DNA from: Chryseobacterium taklimakanense
GTDB taxonomy: Bacteria > Bacteroidota > Bacteroidia > Flavobacteriales > Weeksellaceae
NCBI RefSeq assembly: GCF_900187185.1
Contig: NZ_LT906465.1
Span: forward strand, 124,001-188,000
Direction of reading: 5' to 3'
Length of the DNA: 64,000 bases
Positions 53,515 through 61,709 of this stretch are shown piece after piece (position 1 is the stretch's first letter; the number at the start of each line of letters is the position of its first letter). Below the pieces are notes generated by a model. It was not told the DNA's origin. It worked only from the letters and a program-made list of their open reading frames with translations, and did not search any database. The position numbers and the translations under genes are program-made.

Positions 53515-55131
53515 ATGGCATCAGTGTACTTAAATAAGCTAACAGCAGAAGAAAGAAAAAAACTTATTGAAGAACTGCATACAATTCAAAATGGAAAATG
53601 TTTTATAACAGATGAATTAATAGATTTAAGTCTGCATAAGAATTCGCTGGATATCGACCATGTTGTTCCAACAAAATTGGGAGGTAAAGATGAAAAATCA
53701 AATTTTGCACTCACTTTTTCAAGCGCAAACCGCTCAAAGCAAGCAAGCGATTTAAACTTGGCAAGATTAATTCACAGTTACCTAAAAATTCAGGATAATA
53801 TCAAGAAAAAGGAAGATAGGTCACCAAATTTAAGCGACCTTTTAATCTTAAACAAAGGATCGAAATATCCTTTAAACTTTAAGATCAAAAATGATTTTAT
53901 TGAATATTCCTTATCCGAAATTGGAAATACAGAAATAATTAAATTGCCTGTTTATGAAGATAAATTAAGCAAACAAAAATATTTTTTCACCAATATCCCT
54001 ATTGAATATATTTTTCATGACAACATAATTAATCCTAGAGCTATCGGTGCAAATATTACTAAGTTAATTTCAGAGTTTTATTCCGGAAATCCACAACTAC
54101 ATGTTTCCCTTGGGTGGATTAAGGAAGATGAACAAAATCAGTCTGAGATAAAGATATTCGACGGGCAGCATAAGGCAGCTGCTCAAATTATCTTAGGTGT
54201 TAAAACTATACCGGTTAGGATTTTTATTAATCCTGATGCGGAGAAATTAATTCAAACCAATTTTAGAGCAGGAACAGTTCTTAGACAGGTTGCTTTTGAT
54301 AAGTCAGTCCAAAGACATTTGGGAAGCACATTGTATTATGATAGAGTAAGAAGATATCAGGAGGATCTGAACCTAACTGAAGACAATTTAAATTTTTCTG
54401 AAAAAGAGCTACTTAATTATTTCAAAGGTGAATCACGTGAGCTTAAAAGATATATTCTTGATGCAGTAAGAGATAAAGTTACAAAGCATCCTGAAAATAA
54501 ATTGATGGAGTTTGTTGATATGGGTGGCAGAGCAAAAGAAAAGCCTTTATCCTACAGCTCCATTGATAAAACTTTTTATTCATTTTTTATTCACCAAGAC
54601 ACTTTGGAAACTCCATTATCTCTTCATTTGGAGGAAGGAAAAAATCCAAGAACATTAGAATCAGAGCAACTGGTTAAGCTCATGAATATTATAGCAGAAG
54701 AAATCTTCATCGATAGATTTGATTTTGAAATTGGAACTAATCAAATAGAAAGCAAAATACAAAAGGGCGAAGACTTAGCCGCTGATCATGTAAGAGCGTT
54801 TCGTATGGCAAAAGAAGAAGTGCTTTACACGTGGTTGAAGTTTATATCGCAAATCGTCAAAAATCATTTTATAACCTTGGGAAAACCAATAGATGAAAAT
54901 AAAATATTTCAGTTTGAGTTTCCGGATTCTCTATGGAATAACATCAGAAATTTTGTAAAAAATCTTGCAGAATTACCGCTATGGAAAAATAATTCACTTT
55001 CGGCAACAGTTTTTGGCGGAAAGCAAAACGCACCATATTGGAATAGCATTTTTGTAACCGGAAATTCTCCACAAGGTGTTAAAGTTCTTGCAGAACCAAT
55101 TAATCTTATGGAATTACAGAAAGAAAGATAA
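53515..55131 (+). CDS. HNH nuclease + DGQHR/ParB-like fusion in the RM operon
   Basis: 538 residues. N-terminal HNH-type domain: GKCFITDELI then LDIDHVVPTKLGGKDEKSNFALTFSSANRSK (Cys, DH pair, N and later residues; a Cys-poor HNH). Central region has IFDGQHKAAAQIILGVKTIPVRIF, as in DGQHR/DndB-like or ParB-like domains. The C-terminal half is helical and unrecognised (YSSIDKTFYSFF, YTWLKFISQIV). No named gene known to me. Its place between hsdR and hsdM, starting directly at the hsdR stop, says it is co-expressed with the RM system. A second, possibly conditional nuclease is inferred. Confidence 0.6.
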   Translation: MASVYLNKLTAEERKKLIEELHTIQNGKCFITDELIDLSLHKNSLDIDHVVPTKLGGKDEKSNFALTFSSANRSKQASDLNLARLIHSYLKIQDNIKKKEDRSPNLSDLLILNKGSKYPLNFKIKNDFIEYSLSEIGNTEIIKLPVYEDKLSKQKYFFTNIPIEYIFHDNIINPRAIGANITKLISEFYSGNPQLHVSLGWIKEDEQNQSEIKIFDGQHKAAAQIILGVKTIPVRIFINPDAEKLIQTNFRAGTVLRQVAFDKSVQRHLGSTLYYDRVRRYQEDLNLTEDNLNFSEKELLNYFKGESRELKRYILDAVRDKVTKHPENKLMEFVDMGGRAKEKPLSYSSIDKTFYSFFIHQDTLETPLSLHLEEGKNPRTLESEQLVKLMNIIAEEIFIDRFDFEIGTNQIESKIQKGEDLAADHVRAFRMAKEEVLYTWLKFISQIVKNHFITLGKPIDENKIFQFEFPDSLWNNIRNFVKNLAELPLWKNNSLSATVFGGKQNAPYWNSIFVTGNSPQGVKVLAEPINLMELQKER

Positions 55132-55149
55132 AAAAGAAAATAAAACAAT

Positions 55150-56595
55150 ATGAGCATATCCGGAGTTTTAGAATCCATCAGAAAAATCATGTGGCAGGAC
55201 AGCGGACTGAACGGCGACGCACAGCGGCTGGAACAATTGGGCTGGATGCTTTTCCTGAAAGTATTCTGCGACAAAGATCAGGAACTGGAACTGATGCAAG
55301 AAAATTATGAATCGCCCATTCCCGCAGAATTCCGCTGGGAAAACTGGGCAGCAGATGATGAAGGTTTAACAGGAGATGAACTGCTTGAATTTATCGACCG
55401 AAAACTCTTTCCTGCACTGCGCGACATCGACTTAAGCACCGGAAATAAGCGTGCCGTGATTGTGCATGAGGTTTTTGCCGGCAACAACAACTATATGAAA
55501 AGCGGCATCAACATTCGCAAAGTGCTGAACAAACTCAACGAGATCGATTTCAACTCGTCCAAAGACCGCCACGATTTTGGCGATGTGTACGAAACTTTGC
55601 TCAAGGATTTGCAGAGCGCCGGAAAATCGGGAGAATTTTACACACCGAGAGCCATCACACAGTTCATCACCAAAATGATCGATCCCAAACTGGGCGAAAA
55701 AGTGCTGGATCCGGCGTGCGGAACCGGCGGTTATCTTACCGGCGTTATCGAACATCTTTCGGCACAGGTAAAAAGCGTGGAAGACCATAAAATTCTGCAG
55801 GAAAGCATCAAAGGGTGGGAATACAAACCGCTTCCTTATCTTTTGGCAACCACCAACTTAATTCTGCACGATATTGAAGTTCCGGACATTACGTTCCGCG
55901 ATTCTCTCGATCAGCCTTTATCACAATACCGCGAAATCGACCGTGTGGATATTATTGAAGCTAATCCGCCATTTGGAGGCATTGTGGCGAACAGCAACGA
56001 AAATAATTTTCCGCAGAGTTACCGCACCAAAGAATCTGCTGATTTATTTCTGATTCTGATGATTCATTTGCTGAAAGTGGGTGGAAGAGCCGGAATTGTT
56101 TTGCCCGACGGTTCGCTTACCGGCGACGGCGTGAAAATGCGGGTGCGCGAAAAACTCCTGAAAGACTGCCGCCTTCATACCATTATCCGCTTGCCGAACT
56201 CAGTGTTTCAGCCGTATGCGACGGTGGCAACGAATCTTTTGTTTTTTGAAAAACTGCACCACAACAACGAAACCGCAGGTTTTGCCACGCAGGATGTCTG
56301 GTATTACGAACACCGTTTGCCGGAAGGACAGAAATCTTACAGCAAAACCAAGCCGATCCGCGAAGAAGAATTTGAGCCAATAAAACAGTGGTGGAACAAC
56401 CGCACCGAAAGCGACATCTGCTGGAAAGTGGACATAGAAACCTTAGAAGCCCGCAATTTTGATCTGGACCTCAAAAACCCGAACAAAACCGAGGAAACTA
56501 TAGAGCATACTTCTGCGGAACTGATGCAGCAACTGTCAGATTCTTTTCGTAAATCGGAAAATTTGCTGGCGAAACTTAAAATGGCAGTAGGATAA
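55150..56595 (+). CDS. hsdM: Type I DNA methyltransferase, M subunit
   Basis: 481 residues. N-terminal HsdM helical domain (MSISGVLESIRKIMWQDSGLNGDAQRLEQLGWMLFLK), SAM motif DPACGTGGYL and catalytic EANPPFGG (N/D-P-P-F), typical of N6-adenine methylases. It protects host sites with HsdS. It overlaps hsdS by one base (TAATG). Somewhat richer in GC than the HNH gene before it. Confidence 0.95.
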   Translation: MSISGVLESIRKIMWQDSGLNGDAQRLEQLGWMLFLKVFCDKDQELELMQENYESPIPAEFRWENWAADDEGLTGDELLEFIDRKLFPALRDIDLSTGNKRAVIVHEVFAGNNNYMKSGINIRKVLNKLNEIDFNSSKDRHDFGDVYETLLKDLQSAGKSGEFYTPRAITQFITKMIDPKLGEKVLDPACGTGGYLTGVIEHLSAQVKSVEDHKILQESIKGWEYKPLPYLLATTNLILHDIEVPDITFRDSLDQPLSQYREIDRVDIIEANPPFGGIVANSNENNFPQSYRTKESADLFLILMIHLLKVGGRAGIVLPDGSLTGDGVKMRVREKLLKDCRLHTIIRLPNSVFQPYATVATNLLFFEKLHHNNETAGFATQDVWYYEHRLPEGQKSYSKTKPIREEEFEPIKQWWNNRTESDICWKVDIETLEARNFDLDLKNPNKTEETIEHTSAELMQQLSDSFRKSENLLAKLKMAVG

Positions 56596-57989
56596 TGGAG
56601 TTTATGAAAGTGAAAATATCTGATTTTCTTCAAGAAAGAAAAGGACGATATAAGCCTAAAGATCAGTCAATTCAAGGATTAAAGCGAATTGAAAAAATTG
56701 ATTTTTCAGGTCAAATTTATTTGTCTGAAAAGCCATCAAATACTGATATGATTCTGGTTAAAAAAGGAGATTTGGTAATTTCTGGAATTAATGTTGAGAA
56801 AGGAGCAATGTGTGTGTATGAAGGCGAAGAAGACATTACGGCAACAATTCATTATTCATCCTATACTTACAACGACAAAAAAATTGATTTAAATTTTTTT
56901 AAATATTTTCTGAAAAGTCCAAATTTTGTTAGTGCTTTAAAAGAGCAGGTTCCTGGAGGAATAAAGACAGAGATTAAGCCTAAACATGTCTTGCCGTTGG
57001 AAATATCAATTCCCAAAAATATTTCAGACCAAATAATTATTGTTGAAAGGCTTGATGAATTAAATGAGCAATTAAATTCTTCAAATTCCGAACTCATCCA
57101 CCAACTTTACCTGATTTCCCAGCTTCGGCAGGCATTTCTGCGTGAGGCGATGCAGGGAGCTTTGGTCAGCAACGAAACTTCCGACGGAAAAACCGGCGCA
57201 GATTTGCTGGAAGAAATTAAGAAAGAGAAAGAACAACTCATCAAGGACAAAAAAATAAAAAAAGGGAAACTAACCAAAAATTCTAAACAAATTATGGAGT
57301 TTTCTTTTCCTAACAATTGGCAGATTTCAAAATTGGATGACTTGTTTTTTGTAACAAAACTTGCGGGATTTGAATACAGTGACCATATGCAATTGAAAAA
57401 TTCAGGTGAAGTTCCGGTAATTAGAGCTCAAAATGTACGAAATCTAGAATTGAACAAAAATAATTTACTTTTTATTGATCTTGAAACATCCATTTTACTT
57501 GATCGGTGCTCTTTGAAAAAAGAATGTTTATTGATTACTTTTATAGGCGCTGGAATTGGTGATGTTGCAACATTTAAAGAAAAAGAAAGATGGCATTTAG
57601 CACCAAATGTTGCAAAAGCAGAACCTTTTGCCGGTGTTGAGTTTATGTATAATATAAAGTATTTCAATTATTTTTTGATTTCAAGTTATGGTAAATCAGA
57701 AATAAGTAAACATATGAAAGCTACGGCGCAGCCAAGTCTTTCTATGGAAACCATAAGAGATATCGATATTCCACTTCCACCCCTCGAAATCCAAAACCGC
57801 ATGGTCGCCAAACTGGATGAACTGATGCAGTATTGCGATGCGCTGGAAGCCTCGGTAAAAGAAAGCCAAAACTACAATGCCCAACTGCTGCAGCAGGTGT
57901 TGAGAGAAGCGCTGGAAGGGAAGGAGGAGAAAACGGAAGCTTTGGCTTTGGTGGCGGAAGATATGCCCAATTATCAAAAAACAATTTGA
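56595..57989 (+). CDS. hsdS: Type I specificity subunit
   Basis: 464 residues. Two target-recognition domains (about 1-150 and 235-395), each followed by a conserved helix (VERLDELNEQLNSSNSELIHQLYLISQLRQAFLREAMQG; MVAKLDELMQYCDALEASVKESQNYNAQLLQQVLREALEG). The first half is markedly more AT-rich than the conserved helices, as expected for shuffled TRDs. It sets the recognition sequence of the complex. Confidence 0.93.
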   Translation: MEFMKVKISDFLQERKGRYKPKDQSIQGLKRIEKIDFSGQIYLSEKPSNTDMILVKKGDLVISGINVEKGAMCVYEGEEDITATIHYSSYTYNDKKIDLNFFKYFLKSPNFVSALKEQVPGGIKTEIKPKHVLPLEISIPKNISDQIIIVERLDELNEQLNSSNSELIHQLYLISQLRQAFLREAMQGALVSNETSDGKTGADLLEEIKKEKEQLIKDKKIKKGKLTKNSKQIMEFSFPNNWQISKLDDLFFVTKLAGFEYSDHMQLKNSGEVPVIRAQNVRNLELNKNNLLFIDLETSILLDRCSLKKECLLITFIGAGIGDVATFKEKERWHLAPNVAKAEPFAGVEFMYNIKYFNYFLISSYGKSEISKHMKATAQPSLSMETIRDIDIPLPPLEIQNRMVAKLDELMQYCDALEASVKESQNYNAQLLQQVLREALEGKEEKTEALALVAEDMPNYQKTI

Positions 57990-58079
57990 ACGAAGAGTGT
58001 TTTTTTTGATTTCTAAATTTTATTTCTACATTTGCCTTAATTAACATATATGTTAATTTTTTTTGTTTTTTAAATTTAT

Positions 58080-58600
58080 ATGAGTAACTTTGCACTAGAA
58101 ATTTTTGATGACGAAAGTCCAAAATGTCAGTTTTACACTGTAAAACTGGATGGTGAAGAACTCTCAGAAACCGATAAATTTTTTGAGAAACATTATGAAA
58201 CAGATAGGTTAAAAACATACGTTCAGCAATTATCGGTATTTATTTCAGATACCATTGGAACAAAAAGAGGAGCGATCAATGATTTTTTAGGGAAGAACGA
58301 AAAGCTCAGGCGTTGCCACCACCTGCAAAAATTGAAATTGAGGAAGTAGATTTTGGAGAAGACTTCCCGCTACGTTTGTATTGTATGCGCCTATCATCTT
58401 CCTGTGTTATATTGTTTAACGGCGGCGAAAAAACAAGTTGGACGGCTCAGGATGGAGAAACGAAAGTAGCTTTCAGAGAGGCAAATCACTACGCTGATAA
58501 AATACAGATGGCGTTGAATAACGGAGATATTAAACTCTGCGCAAAAAAGAGAGAAATTCTTGATACAACTACAGAAAAACCTTACACCGAATTATTCTAA
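58080..58600 (+). pseudogene. Toxin-like gene of a toxin-antitoxin pair, one-base frameshift
   Basis: Two overlapping frames, 58080-58349 and 58313-58600, join to about 173 residues if one base is restored in the A-run near 58299. Joined: ALEIFDDESPKCQFYTVKLDGEELSETDKFF, then PPPAKIEIEEVDFGEDFPLRLYCMRLSSSCVILFNGG, ending TTTEKPYTELF. The layout of a small protein with PLRLYCMR...VVILFNGG before an Xre protein resembles HigB/RelE-style or related toxins found in Bacteroidota. The break at a short A-run is either real inactivation or sequencing error. Confidence 0.55.
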
Positions 58601-58990
58601 ATGAAAAGTAAAATTTTTAAAAAGATTTTAGACGAAACACCATTGGAAACTAAAATCTTTGTGGAAAAATATTCCGATCTAATTATCCGGATCAATCAGA
58701 TTCTTAGAGATAAGGGAATTTCTCAAAAAGAACTTGCTGAAGGAATGGATAAAAAACCTGCGGAAATCAGCCGATGGCTTAGCGGAAATCAAAACATTAC
58801 CCTAAAAAGCATTGCCAAACTGGAAGCAGAATTGGGAGAGCCTATTATCGAAATTCCGGTGAAGCGTTTTTCTGCATGCTTTAAAGACGAATGGGAAAAA
58901 CTTGAAGTAAGTTTCACCGTTGAACGACGTAAAGAAACTTATTCTAAAGATACACAATGGTTAAATGAGGAAAAAGTAAGATATGCCTAA
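58601..58990 (+). CDS. Xre-type HTH antitoxin-like regulator
   Basis: 129 residues. Helix-turn-helix INQILRDKGISQKELAEGMDKKPAEISRWLSGNQNITLKSIAKLEAELGEPIIEI in the middle, with an N-terminal helical part and a short C-terminal extension. It starts directly after the toxin-like gene stop and overlaps the next gene start, an operon of three. A DNA-binding antitoxin that represses its own promoter is inferred. Confidence 0.75.
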   Translation: MKSKIFKKILDETPLETKIFVEKYSDLIIRINQILRDKGISQKELAEGMDKKPAEISRWLSGNQNITLKSIAKLEAELGEPIIEIPVKRFSACFKDEWEKLEVSFTVERRKETYSKDTQWLNEEKVRYA

Positions 58991-59411
58991 CCTTTTTGAT
59001 GCTGAAAAATTGGCTTTAGAGTCGTTTAAAATTATCAGCGAAAATATTTTTGTACCCGAATTTTTTGATGAAAGTCTAATTAAAGAATTTGGTTCTACAA
59101 ACCAGCTCAGTATTTCTTTCAATCTGGAGCAGAAGTTGATCAGGGCGGAATTTGATTTTGAGATATTAACCAACTCTGAATCTTCAGAAGAAGCCAAAGC
59201 CAATTACAAATTTGTTCTTATCTACAGTTGTTCAAATCTGGAGGAACTTGCGCACGCTGATGGGGAGGAGCTTAAGGTGAATTCACAGTTAGGTTTTGCA
59301 ATCTCTGCCATTTCCTATTCAACCATTAGAGGAATATTACTGATAAAACTTAGCGAGACGGTATTTCAGGATTTTATTTTGCCAATTATAAAACCTAATC
59401 TCCCAAATTAG
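58983..59411 (+). CDS. SecB-like protein, probable TA chaperone
   Basis: 142 residues. The C-terminal half (NYKFVLIYSCSNLEELA, GFAISAISYSTIRGILLIKLSETVFQDFILPIIKPNLPN) has the beta-sheet followed by the S-Y-x-x-x-R-G and LP-x-I-x-P arrangement of SecB-like proteins that accompany tripartite toxin-antitoxin-chaperone (TAC) systems. The gene order toxin, antitoxin, chaperone is also that of TAC. It overlaps the HTH gene by 8 bp. Sequence similarity is weak by eye, so this is a proposal. Confidence 0.5.
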   Translation: MPNLFDAEKLALESFKIISENIFVPEFFDESLIKEFGSTNQLSISFNLEQKLIRAEFDFEILTNSESSEEAKANYKFVLIYSCSNLEELAHADGEELKVNSQLGFAISAISYSTIRGILLIKLSETVFQDFILPIIKPNLPN

Positions 59412-59420
59412 TTCATACAA

Positions 59421-59441
59421 AAAGAGCAGCCTCGCTGCTCT
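59421..59441 (-). terminator. Hairpin with T-run on the minus strand
   Basis: AGAGCAGC / GCTGCTCT with a 3-nt loop. The minus-strand tail is TTTTTG, serving the broken gene to the right. Confidence 0.6.
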
Positions 59442-59454
59442 CTTACTTCCTGTT

Positions 59455-59870
<416 letters not shown>

Positions 59871-59994
59871 ACTATATTTCGTCGGCCAACCTATCCCTGG
59901 CAGGTTCCTCCTCAGCAGAGCCTGATTCCGTTTCAGTTGCCGGGTGCAAATTTCAAACGAAAAAACTATATTTACAAACGGTCAAAAAAGTAGA

Positions 59995-60906
59995 CCACTA
60001 ACCCTCTAAAGCCTTGTCGGAAACGGGAGATTGTCATGGAGATCCATAAGCTCCGTCCGAAGGATTCCGGCAAGGCTTTATGCGTACTTAAATTAAGCAG
60101 AAGCAGTTTTCATTACCGTTCGCTGAAAGATGATTCTACGGTGGTGATGGAGCTTGAACAGCTTACGCAGAGCCATCCGAGAGAAGGTTTCTGGAAGTAC
60201 TATCACCGGCTGCGCAACCGGGGTGAAAAAATCAATCATAATCGGCTTCACAGAAATGAAGCTTCCTTTTCTACACAGCGTAAAGAAACGGCTCCCAGCC
60301 AGAGTAAAATCGCCCTTGGAGGTGCCGGAAACATTCACTCACACGTGGAGTATTGATTTTATGAGTGATGTGCTCTCAAACGGAAGAAAGTTCCGCAGTT
60401 TTAATGTGATTGATGATTTTAACCGGGAAATTCTGCACATTGAGGCTGATTACAGCTTGAAAAGTTCGCGGGTAATCCGGATACTGAACCATCTGGTGAA
60501 CCGCTACGGAAAGCACAAGAAGATCCGCATGGATAATAGACCGGAGTTTATAGCGAATATCGCTGAAGTCTGGAGCATGGTAAACGAGATCAGCTTTGCT
60601 CACATTCAGCCGGGCAAGCCCACACAGAATGCCTACATCGAACGTTTCAGCAAGACCTACAGAGATCAAATCCTGGATGCGTATATTTTTGAAAATTTGG
60701 ATGAAGTAAGGAGCGTAACAGCGGAATTTGTGAGGGATTACAACTATGAAAGACCCCATGATTCGTTGGGTGGCCTCTCACCTGTGATGTGGAAAAATGG
60801 ACAGCAACCCCATGCTAATGCCAGCACTTTTCCTGCCCGCTTTTCCACATCCGACAACAACAGCTGTAAAATATCAAGAAAAAATTCTACTTTTGAAGTG
60901 TACTGA
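59995..60906 (+). mobile_element. Decayed IS3-family transposase (orfB)
   Basis: Two frames: 60036-60250 with SRSSFHYRSLK and [27 protein letters not shown] (HTH_21 part), and after a shift 60154/60250-60906 with [18 protein letters not shown] (first D), [11 protein letters not shown] (second D; the usual Gly is Arg) and [16 protein letters not shown] (E), then [18 protein letters not shown]. This is an IS150-type rve integrase core. orfA is missing and the frame is broken, so it is inactive. Confidence 0.75.
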
Positions 60907-61627
60907 AAATGGGGAGCTTACAACACGAAGGAAAAGAAAACTTTTTCCCTACATTGAAAAAATCAGAGAAACCTTGAGCAGCAAGTTTTCGGATTTCACC
61001 GATGTCTTTATTATGGATTCCACGCCAATTGAAATCTGTAAAATAAGTTGGGCAAATCGTTCTGCAATCAGTTCCACGGATGAGATCAAACCTGCATATG
61101 GATATTGTGCCGCACAAAAATCTAGGTATTTTGGCTATAAACTTCATGCGGTTTGTGACAAAAATGGAATCTTCCACTCGTTTGATTTTTCCCCTGCAAA
61201 TGTTCACGACGTGAACTATCTGCACGACATTAAGGAGAATTTTGAAAACTGCTTATTAATCGGCGACAGAGGGTACATCAGCAAAGAACTCCAACTGGAT
61301 TTATTCAACTATTCCAAGATAAATCTTTCGGTTCCAATGCGTAAAAACCAGCATATTTTGTGGAATTTTCCAAGACAAAATCAAAAATCAGGAAGAGGAT
61401 TGAACTGCGAAGCAATCGTGAATACCATTGAAAAAAAATTAAATCATGAACAAACCAATATTTCGCAACTGTGCGGACAGTTCTTAATAAATATTAACCT
61501 CGCAAAAACCTTTCAAGGTTTGGCCACAAGAATAGTATCAAAAATAACTTCTTTTACCATGATTCAATATCTAAATTTTTTCGTCTTCAAGAGAAGTTTG
61601 AATAAGTTAAAAATTAATTTGTGCTAA
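60907..61627 (+). mobile_element. Truncated IS982-family transposase
   Basis: Reading frame to 61627 encodes RRKRKLFPYIEKIRETLSSKF, DVFIMDSTPIEICK, YGYCAAQKSRYFGYKLHAVCDKNG, SPANVHDVNYL, LIGDRGYISKELQ and the C-terminal FVFKRSLNKLKINLC, the DDE core of IS982 elements common in this bacterial group (ISRa1 type). The usual ~90 N-terminal residues are missing; the sequence begins at the joint with the IS3 remnant near 60905. Confidence 0.8.
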
Positions 61628-61709
61628 ATGCACAACAGGTGGTGTAATTATTTTAGCAAATTTTGAACATATTTCATTTAAGATTAAATATTTTTGTAAA
61701 AACAAAGGT

